Positions 1 to 5,452 of a DNA stretch of 13,200 bases are shown one piece after another. Numbering within the stretch: position 1 is the stretch's first letter; every line of letters starts with the position of its first letter. Origin of the DNA: CBDULQ01 sp965368115. Its GTDB lineage: Bacteria > Pseudomonadota > Gammaproteobacteria > SZUA-229. The position numbers and the translations under genes are program-made. The notes below the pieces were generated by a model. That model saw nothing but the letters and a program-made list of their open reading frames with translations, was not told the origin of the DNA and searched no databases. The DNA is taken from NCBI GenBank assembly GCA_965368115.1, contig CBDULQ010000090.1:1-13200 (forward strand), in the 5' to 3' direction.

Positions 1-31
1 ATATTATTTAACGATATTTAACGAGACACCC

Positions 32-358
32 ATGCACAACCCGAATCCATCTGAGCTCCCGACCCGCCGGTCCGTGCTGGAACAATTAAGCAAGGTGATC
101 GATCCTGAACTGGGCATCGACATTGTTCAGTTGGGTCTGGTGTATGCAGTCGACATATCTAACAACCATGTTGACGTGCAGATGACCATGACGACCCCGG
201 CCTGCCCCGTGGGCCCGCATCTGGTGGATGAGGTGAATCACATACTGAGCTATTACCTGGGCGCTCAGGTCACCGTCGAGGTACATCTGATATGGGAGCC
301 ACCCTGGCAACCGGAGATGATGTCCGATCAGGCCAGGCGCGTGCTGGGATGGACATAA
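32..358 (+). CDS. MIP18/DUF59-family Fe-S cluster assembly factor (SufT/PaaD-like)
   Basis: A 108-residue protein that matches the small MIP18 (DUF59) fold from end to end. The N-terminal helix carries the family signature around residues 23-37 (VIDPELGIDIVQLGLVY), and the second signature TTPACPVGPHL lies near residues 54-64 and includes the single conserved cysteine. Members of this family help mature Fe-S proteins in the cytoplasm, either stand-alone (SufT) or inside pathways (PaaD). The ATG at 32 is the first in frame and gives a family-length protein; the upstream sequence is too short to show a good ribosome site. It lies 29 bp ahead of a DUF2249 gene and heads an NnrS/hemerythrin cluster, so a role in maturing an Fe-S protein for anaerobic or nitrosative metabolism is a reasonable inference. 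The exact client is unknown. Confidence 0.85.
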   Translation: MHNPNPSELPTRRSVLEQLSKVIDPELGIDIVQLGLVYAVDISNNHVDVQMTMTTPACPVGPHLVDEVNHILSYYLGAQVTVEVHLIWEPPWQPEMMSDQARRVLGWT

Positions 359-387
359 AAACCTGTATGCAACCTTCTGGAGATAAC

Positions 388-636
388 ATGATGAGCAATC
401 AAAAAGCCACAGCAACAATCGACGTTCGCACCATCGAACCCCGTTATCGGCATCCATTGATTTTCGACACATTTGAAGACCTGGCGCCGGGCCAGTTTTT
501 ACTTCTTGTCAACGATCATGATCCGGCTCCCTTGCACTATCAGTTCAAGGCCGAACGTCCCGACCAGTTCAACTGGGAATATGTCGAACAGGGGCCTGAA
601 GTCTGGAAAGTGAACATCATTAAAAAACCAGCCTGA
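388..636 (+). CDS. DUF2249 domain protein
   Basis: An 82-residue protein that is almost entirely one DUF2249 domain (TusA/SirA-like fold). Visible family landmarks, numbered from the chosen start, are the RYRHPLIFDTFEDL segment, the VNDHDPAPLHYQF block near the middle, and WEYVEQGPEVWKV at the C-terminus. I chose the ATG at 388 rather than the in-frame ATG at 292. The 388 start has GGAG five bases upstream (379-382) and does not overlap the preceding gene, while the 292 start would add a 32-residue tail unlike the family inside the upstream gene. The next ATG (391) is also possible. DUF2249 proteins often sit next to hemerythrins, NnrS and nitrogen-oxide reductases. Their biochemical role is not established, and nothing here fixes it. 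Confidence 0.85.
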   Translation: MMSNQKATATIDVRTIEPRYRHPLIFDTFEDLAPGQFLLLVNDHDPAPLHYQFKAERPDQFNWEYVEQGPEVWKVNIIKKPA

Positions 637-659
637 CAGCGGATTCGAGTCGTTATGCT

Positions 660-1781
660 ATGAGTAACAATCTTAAACCCGCCCTACGCTTCCCACTGTT
701 GTTTCTGGGTGTCATGTCGTTGATTGTCGGTGTACTGGCCGGTATCGGCAGGCTGGGCATCGAGGTTCCCGAGATGGTGCTCGGTCAGTTGGCTTATCAT
801 GGAGTTCTGATGGTAGCGGCGTTTTTTGGCACCGTCATCGGACTGGAGCGTGCAGTGGCTATCGGTCAGCGCTGGGCTTACCTCGCACCGTTACTCACCG
901 GTCTCGGCGGGGCGACGCTGCTGGCCGGCATCGTCCCTGCTATCGCAATGACGCTGATCACAACAGGTAATGTGATTTTTGTATTCGTTTCTCTACGTGT
1001 CCTTGCCTTACAGTTTGCTACTTATAATCTGATTTTACTGACTGGCGCAATCGCCTTACTCATCGGTGACGGACTGCTCATCAACACCTTGAATATCGAT
1101 ATGGCACTGTACTGGTGGATGGCTTTTCTACTACTGACTATTGCCGGTGAACGACTGGAACTGAGTCGGCTGGCCATTCGTGACCGAGCGCGAAGAGTAT
1201 TGCTGGCGATGTTATCGATGATTCCAATGCTGGGTGCTATGGGAGGCCTGGCTATCGATGTACACCTGGGTTCACTGTTATTTGCGTTCGGCATGGCAGC
1301 CATCGCGATCTGGTTGTTAAAATTCGATGTCGCACGGCGCACTGTGTTACAAACCGGTTTAACCCGCTTCACTGCGGTCTGTATGCTAACCGGATACAGT
1401 TGGTTGCTGCTGGCGGCACTACTGTTGATGGCATATCTGTTCAACTGCCCGTTCGGCACTCGCGATGCCGCGTTACACAGTTTCTTTCTCGGTTTCGTGT
1501 TTAGCATGGTGCTAGGCCACGCACTGATTATTTTTCCTGCAGTGACAAGCCTGCGTATTCCCTGGTCCGCAGCATTTTATCTGCCGTTTGTGATTCTTCA
1601 GCTTTCACTTTTGATGCGAGTCGGAGCTGGCATGACGGAGCAGCTCAGTGTAATGCACGCAGGCGCATTACTCAACGCTGTGGCACTGGCATTGTTTATT
1701 CTATTTCTGATCGGGCAAGTTGTTCACATGAATGTATTTAATCGCCGCAAACCTGACGCGGCTCGAAAATTAATGGAGTAA
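660..1781 (+). CDS. NnrS-like polytopic inner-membrane protein
   Basis: A 373-residue, strongly hydrophobic protein with about 11-12 predicted membrane segments by eye, close to the length of NnrS (about 400 residues). NnrS-like features are a histidine in an early helix followed by a Gly-Leu-Glu-Arg loop (H47, residues 61-64), a GERLELSR loop (163-170), and a late block at 268-294 with RDAALH and GHALIIFPAV (H273, H287). NnrS is a haem- and copper-containing membrane protein that protects cells from nitric-oxide-related stress in denitrifiers, and the retained histidines suit metal binding. The neighbours (DUF59, DUF2249, two hemerythrins) support a nitrosative-stress role. The ribosome site before 660 is weak. 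The sequence is divergent enough that a distant NnrS-related family is possible. The stop is 6 bp from the next start, so the genes are probably co-transcribed. Confidence 0.75.
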   Translation: MSNNLKPALRFPLLFLGVMSLIVGVLAGIGRLGIEVPEMVLGQLAYHGVLMVAAFFGTVIGLERAVAIGQRWAYLAPLLTGLGGATLLAGIVPAIAMTLITTGNVIFVFVSLRVLALQFATYNLILLTGAIALLIGDGLLINTLNIDMALYWWMAFLLLTIAGERLELSRLAIRDRARRVLLAMLSMIPMLGAMGGLAIDVHLGSLLFAFGMAAIAIWLLKFDVARRTVLQTGLTRFTAVCMLTGYSWLLLAALLLMAYLFNCPFGTRDAALHSFFLGFVFSMVLGHALIIFPAVTSLRIPWSAAFYLPFVILQLSLLMRVGAGMTEQLSVMHAGALLNAVALALFILFLIGQVVHMNVFNRRKPDAARKLME

Positions 1782-1787
1782 CCTACT

Positions 1788-2222
1788 ATGACTATTTCGA
1801 ACGCAGAACAAATCCACGCAGAACATCGAGTCGCGTTGATGTTATGTGACGATATTGAAGAGTTTTTAGATAACGCTGAGACACAGTCCAGCTATTCCGA
1901 CTTCCAGCAATCGATCGAGACATTGCTTAATCTGCTTGTCAATGTGCATTACCCCCATGAGCAACAGTTCATTGAACAGTTCGTACTCGATCATCAAGGA
2001 ATCGGGACCCGAAGATGTCCAGATACCCGGCACGTCGATACCCTCGCCTCGCTCCAGCACCTGGAATCACTGGTCAACGCAGCAATGAACGGAAATCTGG
2101 TGTCTCTCAGTATGATCAAAGCCCAGGCGGCCCAGGCGGTTTCCAGCCTGGCTCATCTTATCGATATCGAAGAGCATTTCTGTCTAGGCCATAGTCCGAG
2201 TCATGACGACCCATACTCCTGA
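1788..2222 (+). CDS. Divergent hemerythrin-domain protein
   Basis: A 144-residue, mostly helical protein resembling the HHE/hemerythrin four-helix bundle. Possible di-iron ligands are H13 in helix A, H54 and E58 in helix B (HYPHE, giving H-x3-E), H82 or H91 in helix C, and H123 with E128 in helix D (H-x4-E). Spacing fits hemerythrin, but the third ligand is ambiguous and the B-C loop contains an unusual segment rich in Arg, Cys and Pro (residues 73-82). Extra C-terminal histidines and a cysteine follow helix D. Hemerythrin-like proteins bind O2, NO or iron, and bacterial ones are often induced by NO. The GGAG ribosome site overlaps the preceding gene's stop, and the next gene is a second hemerythrin 15 bp on. 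The fold assignment is good; ligand and function are inferred. Confidence 0.75.
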   Translation: MTISNAEQIHAEHRVALMLCDDIEEFLDNAETQSSYSDFQQSIETLLNLLVNVHYPHEQQFIEQFVLDHQGIGTRRCPDTRHVDTLASLQHLESLVNAAMNGNLVSLSMIKAQAAQAVSSLAHLIDIEEHFCLGHSPSHDDPYS

Positions 2223-2237
2223 ACAAAGGTATGCATA

Positions 2238-2651
2238 ATGAAACGGGATGAAAATCTCAGGCAGCTTTCGTCAGATCACCACCAGGCACTGACCCTGGTA
2301 CGCAAAATCGAGCGCGTTTTGAGCGAAGGGCGAGACCATGTCGCCCTGGTCAGCGAGGTTAGGCAGGTATTTCTATCCGAACTGTCAGTTCATTTCGACA
2401 TCGAGGAACAAACGCTTTTACCGGAGCTGGAAAAAATTGGCGAATCGAAGCTGGTGGAAAGAACACTAAACGACCATATCGAAATGCGCCGCCTGGTCCT
2501 GCAACTTAACGAACCCGGCAACCTGGCCGTTTTCGCCTCGCGATTGAAATCACACGTCAGGTTTGAAGAGCAGGAACTGTTCGAAGCCTGCCAGACACTT
2601 CTCAGCGCAGACTCACTACAGGCCATAGGGTACGCATGTAAAACGCAATAA
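2238..2651 (+). CDS. Hemerythrin-domain protein
   Basis: A 137-residue protein with a canonical bacterial hemerythrin/HHE ligand set: H14/H15 in helix A (SSDHHQAL), H52 and E56 in helix B (HFDIEEQTLLP), H80 in helix C (NDHIEMR), and H106 with E111 in helix D (HVRFEEQELF). These supply a non-haem di-iron site that can bind O2 or NO. It is a second hemerythrin directly after a more divergent one, and the two are clearly different in sequence rather than a recent duplicate. The start at 2238 follows an AAGG-type ribosome site, 15 bp after the upstream stop. It is the last gene of the cluster: a gap of nearly 200 bp with a fresh promoter follows. A role in NO or oxygen sensing, storage or repair of Fe centres is inferred from context. 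Confidence 0.88.
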   Translation: MKRDENLRQLSSDHHQALTLVRKIERVLSEGRDHVALVSEVRQVFLSELSVHFDIEEQTLLPELEKIGESKLVERTLNDHIEMRRLVLQLNEPGNLAVFASRLKSHVRFEEQELFEACQTLLSADSLQAIGYACKTQ

Positions 2652-2765
2652 CCCTGAGCCGCGTAACTGCCGACAGGCAGGCGAGATAAACACCATGCCA
2701 GGCTATTTTGTCGTACTAAAACACACCCTTATTTGGGCTTTTAAATTCGGAATTTTCGATATTAA

Positions 2766-2794
2766 GGTCAGAAATATATCGTTTGACCGATATA
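2766..2794. promoter_or_regulatory. Overlapping inverted repeats, candidate operator of the DsrC-like gene
   Basis: Two dyads overlap just upstream of, and across, the -35 box. One is TATATCG (2775-2781), 6 bp, CGATATA (2788-2794), perfect over 7 bp per arm. The other is GGTCA (2766-2770), 13 bp, TGACC (2784-2788). Position over the -35 element is typical of a repressor site or a -35-proximal activator. Neither matches the FNR/NnrR consensus, so the regulator is unknown. Confidence 0.45.
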
Positions 2795-2811
2795 AATTGC
2801 GCCACTATAGT
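2783..2811 (+). promoter_or_regulatory. Sigma70-like promoter for the DsrC-like gene
   Basis: TTGACC (2783-2788) and TATAGT (2806-2811) each match the sigma70 consensus in 5 of 6 positions and are separated by exactly 17 bp. The predicted start of transcription, near 2818, lies about 27 bp before the ATG at 2845. This gives the gene its own promoter, separate from the hemerythrin cluster upstream. Confidence 0.6.
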
Positions 2812-2844
2812 CGTTTATAAGCAGACTTTAATGGAGATATTTCA

Positions 2845-3180
2845 ATGAGGCATCATGACATACGAGCCGCGTTCGATAACGAAGGTTACCTGGTCAATCC
2901 TCTGGAGTGGAACCAGTCAGTCGCTCACGATCTGGCTGCAAACGAAGCTATCGAACTGGATGAGCGCTACTGGTCGGTACTCAACTTCATGCGGGAATAC
3001 TGGCTGGAACATCGTGTAGCACCCGACGTACGTCACGTCGTCGAGTTTCTGGTCAGGGAAAAAGGCCTGGACAAAAAACTGGCCAAGCATCATCTGTTTA
3101 GTCTTTTCCCTTATGGTTATGTCCAGCAGGCCTGCAAAATTGCCGGTATGCAACGGCCTCGTGCCTGGAGTACGGGCTAA
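2845..3180 (+). CDS. DsrC/TusE-family protein lacking the C-terminal cysteine
   Basis: A 111-residue protein aligned along its whole length with the DsrC/TusE/RspA family: FDNEGYLVNPLEWNQ near the N-terminus (10-24), the helical middle with YW and VREKGLDKK, and the tail FPYGYVQQACKIAGM (88-102). DsrC carries persulfides or trisulfides on two tail cysteines, while TusE uses only the last one. Here the inner cysteine (C97, CysB) is present. The residue 11 positions on, where the essential CysA should be, is Trp108, and the protein ends RAWSTG with no cysteine. It therefore cannot form the usual intramolecular disulfide or trisulfide, so a regulatory or single-cysteine binding role is more likely than canonical sulfur transfer. 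GGAG (2833-2836) lies 8 bp before the ATG. The gene stands alone between a promoter and a terminator. Confidence 0.9.
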   Translation: MRHHDIRAAFDNEGYLVNPLEWNQSVAHDLAANEAIELDERYWSVLNFMREYWLEHRVAPDVRHVVEFLVREKGLDKKLAKHHLFSLFPYGYVQQACKIAGMQRPRAWSTG

Positions 3181-3248
3181 CCCCGAAGCAGGCAGTCGTC
3201 GTGCCAACGCTGCCTCGCCCCCCCCCAATCTGTACGGGGTTGCTCTAC

Positions 3249-3277
3249 ACCCTGCCGTATTTGCGGTGGGGTTTTTT
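3249..3277 (+). terminator. Rho-independent terminator after the DsrC-like gene
   Basis: ACCCTGCCG (3249-3257) can pair with CGGTGGGGT (3264-3272) over 9 bp, including two G-U pairs, around a 6-nt loop. A run of six T follows (3272-3277). It lies about 70 bp after the stop codon and ends the single-gene unit. The rest of the gap to 3500 shows a run of nine C (3218-3226) and no gene. Confidence 0.75.
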
Positions 3278-3500
3278 ATGGACAAAGAAAATACAGGGCT
3301 TTAAGAAAAAATATCGGTAAGCCTGATCATCTGTACGCTTATCCTGAATTATTATATGTGACTGAAGACTTTATGTTTCCTGGTCAGTAGTTGTATCAAT
3401 GAGACTTTTTTCTGACTTCAACAATCAGTGTTACTGGAGCAGGTTTCGTTTTTCTGGCTATGTTGGTAATTGGGCGCAGTCTGCAACATATTGTTGAATT

Positions 3501-4124
3501 TTATTCGTTTACCGTTAGTCCCATGTGATTAAAAAACCAGTGGATCAACTGCGGTATTTTATTGTTAAGATCAAAACTTTCAGGTTTATCCAGGTATTCG
3601 AGAAGAATGCCTTTCATAAAACAGAACATCCCTTCTATGACAAGATCGTGATCCAGCTCTAACGGGAGCTTTCCGTTTCTCTTCATCTTCTGGAAATAAC
3701 TCTGAAAAAGCTGCATGCTTTCTTCGTGTTTTTTGAAATGCTTGTCTTTGTAGATAGCAAGGTCACCCGAGTAATCGGTTTTCCCCATGAAAAGGATAAG
3801 CCCTTGCTTTCGTTGCTCATCTTCTCCCAGGTCACAAAAAAGCTTTACCCATAAGTCGCAAAGTTGTTCCACTGGATTCGAATGCTCATTTTCAAGGCCT
3901 TCGAGAATGGCATCCATAAAAGGCCGGTGCATGCGTTCATGCAGAGCATCAAAAATATCGGCTTTGCTTTCAAAATGCCAATAGATTGCACCACGTGTTA
4001 CTCCGGCTGCTTTAGCGATTTCCGCCAGTGTAGCGCGCGCCACACCTTTATCAGAAAAAACCAGAGCCGCTGCCTTTAAAAGGTCTTCGCGAGTCTTTTC
4101 GGACTCTTCTTTCGTCTTTCTCAT
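3501..4124 (-). CDS. TetR/AcrR-family repressor of the adjacent efflux operon
   Basis: A 207-residue TetR-family regulator. The N-terminal domain has the AcrR-type layout: helix 1 around residues 10-27, then the helix-turn-helix TLAEIAKAAGVTRGAIYWHF at 32-51, nearly the wording of E. coli AcrR and P. aeruginosa TtgR/MexR-like repressors, followed by the KADIF motif. The C-terminal part (about 75-200) is the ligand-binding, dimerising domain typical of AcrR-type drug sensors. It is transcribed away from an AcrAB/MexAB-type pump, and the shared intergenic region holds a palindrome like the AcrR operator, so repression of the pump and of itself, relieved by drug or solvent binding, is a strong inference. 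The ATG at 4124 has only a weak purine-rich site (AACGAGA) in front. By eye the gene is more A+T-rich than its neighbours. Confidence 0.9.
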   Translation of the reverse strand: MRKTKEESEKTREDLLKAAALVFSDKGVARATLAEIAKAAGVTRGAIYWHFESKADIFDALHERMHRPFMDAILEGLENEHSNPVEQLCDLWVKLFCDLGEDEQRKQGLILFMGKTDYSGDLAIYKDKHFKKHEESMQLFQSYFQKMKRNGKLPLELDHDLVIEGMFCFMKGILLEYLDKPESFDLNNKIPQLIHWFFNHMGLTVNE

Positions 4125-4154
4125 TCTCGTTCACTAGCCTGTTGAAAATCATTG

Positions 4155-4183
4155 TTGACAGTATACATACACGAATGTATGTT
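4155..4183 (+). promoter_or_regulatory. Sigma70-like promoter of the efflux operon
   Basis: TTGACA (4155-4160, perfect -35) and TATGTT (4178-4183, 4 of 6) are separated by 17 bp. Transcription would start near 4190, leaving a leader of about 70 nt before the adaptor ATG. The spacer is occupied by the palindromic operator, so a bound repressor would block RNA polymerase directly. Confidence 0.65.
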
Positions 4184-4188
4184 AACAA
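4160..4188 (-). promoter_or_regulatory. Sigma70-like promoter of the TetR-family gene
   Basis: Read on the minus strand, TTGTTA (4188-4183, 4 of 6) and TATACT (4165-4160, 5 of 6) lie 17 bp apart. This promoter is superimposed on the efflux-operon promoter in the opposite direction, so both can be governed by one operator. Transcription would begin near 4153, about 29 bp ahead of the regulator's ATG. Confidence 0.55.
4165..4182. promoter_or_regulatory. AcrR-like palindromic operator
   Basis: ACATACA (4165-4171) and TGTATGT (4176-4182) form a perfect 7-bp inverted repeat with a 4-bp spacer. From memory, the half-site GAATGTATGT also occurs in the E. coli AcrR operator. It sits in the spacer of both divergent promoters and beside a TetR/AcrR-type gene, which makes it the likely binding site of that protein. 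Confidence 0.75.
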
Positions 4189-4261
4189 CCGTAGGCTCCA
4201 ACATATAACTTAAAGGCTCATTTGTCCATCTAGACACGTCCGGAAAAAGGTAATCTGGCTT

Positions 4262-5449
4262 ATGAAAAATATGCGTAACCTGTTGATATTAATTGGCTTC
4301 TCTATTCTGGTTGGTGGTCTGTGGTGTTTTTTGGGGCATGACAGCGGGCAATCTGGCGGTAACTTGCCGGGGGCGGCTCGACCGCAACCAGTTGCTGTTC
4401 TCCAGTTAAATCCTGAGACCATTACTTTCACTCACGAGCTTCCGGGGCGTGTTTCACCCTATCGCCAGTCGCAGGTTCGACCGCAGGTGGACGGCATTGT
4501 AACCAGACGCATGTTTGTCGAAGGTGCGGATGTTGAAAAAGGCCAACAGCTCTATCAAATCGACGATGCGCGATACAAGGCCCTGCTCAATAGTGCAAGG
4601 GCTGATCTTGCCAGTGCGCAGGCCAATGTCAAAACGATTGCCGCTCGTGCGCAGAGATATGAAGAGCTGGTCAAAATCAAAGCCATTAGCCAGCAGGAAT
4701 TTGACGATATTCGGTCGCAGCTTCATCAGGCACAAGCGGCTGTTGCGGTGGCTCAAGCGGCCGTGGATCTGGCTCGGGTCAATTTGAGTTATACGAAAGT
4801 ATACGCACCGATTGATGGTCAGATCAGTCGATCTTTTGTGACCGAAGGCGCCCTGGTTACCACTAATCAAACTCAGCATCTGGCCATCATCACCCAACTC
4901 GATCCTGTCTACATCGACATGCAACAATCCAGTACGGATGCCGTTCATCTTCGTTCACGCATCAAGGATAAGGCATCCATCCCTGTTGATCTGATCTTCG
5001 ATGATAAAACCAGCAAGGCTTCCCGCTATGAAGGCACTTTAAAGTTTTCTGAAGTGACCGTGAATGAAACAACAGGCTCGGTCGCCCTGCGCGCCCTGGT
5101 TCAAAATCCGGATGGTCTTTTATTGCCGGGCCTGTTCGTAAAAGCAAGGCTAAATCTGGGGCAGGATCAGGTTCTTCTCGTACCCCAACGGGCAACCACA
5201 AGAACCCCTGATGGCGCTTTGATGGTGTGGGTTGTCGATAAAAATAATCTGGCACAAAAGCGCTCGATTCAAACTGAGCAAGCCTATCAGGACAGCTGGG
5301 TCGTTACTGCCGGCTTGAAGGCCGGAGATATCGTCATTGTCGAAGGCTACCTGAAAGTCGGTCCCGGTGCTCCCGTTGCACCCTCTCCGTGGAAACAAGC
5401 TGGAGGCAATCCAGCGGGCACCGCGAAACAGCCGGGTGATAAGGGGTAG
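4262..5449 (+). CDS. acrA: RND efflux periplasmic adaptor (AcrA/MexA family)
   Basis: A 395-residue membrane-fusion protein that links the inner-membrane RND pump to the outer-membrane channel across the periplasm. It opens with a hydrophobic anchor (about residues 6-24). The lipoyl half-motif RPQVDGIV (about 73-80) and its partner VYAPIDGQI (about 179-187) flank an alpha-helical hairpin (about 100-170) rich in Ala and Gln that docks with the outer-membrane factor. Beta-barrel and membrane-proximal domains follow, with the VPQRATTRTPDGALMVWVV segment near 305-323. The anchor contains a cysteine (C22) preceded by Leu-Trp rather than a lipobox, so the protein is probably held by an uncleaved signal anchor and not lipidated like AcrA or MexA. 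The ATG at 4262 has AAGG 11 bp upstream, a rather long spacing, and the ATG at 4271 is an alternative. The permease gene starts 3 bp after the stop. Confidence 0.92.
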   Translation: MKNMRNLLILIGFSILVGGLWCFLGHDSGQSGGNLPGAARPQPVAVLQLNPETITFTHELPGRVSPYRQSQVRPQVDGIVTRRMFVEGADVEKGQQLYQIDDARYKALLNSARADLASAQANVKTIAARAQRYEELVKIKAISQQEFDDIRSQLHQAQAAVAVAQAAVDLARVNLSYTKVYAPIDGQISRSFVTEGALVTTNQTQHLAIITQLDPVYIDMQQSSTDAVHLRSRIKDKASIPVDLIFDDKTSKASRYEGTLKFSEVTVNETTGSVALRALVQNPDGLLLPGLFVKARLNLGQDQVLLVPQRATTRTPDGALMVWVVDKNNLAQKRSIQTEQAYQDSWVVTAGLKAGDIVIVEGYLKVGPGAPVAPSPWKQAGGNPAGTAKQPGDKG

Positions 5450-5452
5450 ATT

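Noticed and set aside
292..387. Longer N-terminus for the DUF2249 protein
   Set aside because: The extension lies in the upstream gene and in no known family domain, and the ribosome site is before 388.
1022..1507. 161-codon antisense frame opposite the NnrS-like gene
   Set aside because: Rich in Ser, Arg and Asn as expected from the complement of a membrane-protein gene; the sense frame has clear family features.
2667..2680. Hairpin CTGCC-GACA-GGCAG after the second hemerythrin
   Set aside because: Only 5 bp and no following T-run; the end of the cluster transcript cannot be placed from it.
3218..3226. Run of nine C residues, possible phase-variation tract
   Set aside because: It lies outside any gene and between a stop codon and a terminator, so slippage there would have no visible coding effect.
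3113..3304. Open frame of 63 codons overlapping the end of the DsrC-like gene and its terminator
   Set aside because: It crosses the rho-independent terminator, is low-complexity (Pro/Ala-rich) and has no ribosome site; it is an out-of-frame shadow.
3484..3496. Small dyad CAACA-TAT-TGTTG near the end of the TetR-family gene
   Set aside because: A 5-bp A+T-rich stem with a 3-nt loop and no T-run on the minus strand; too weak to call a terminator.
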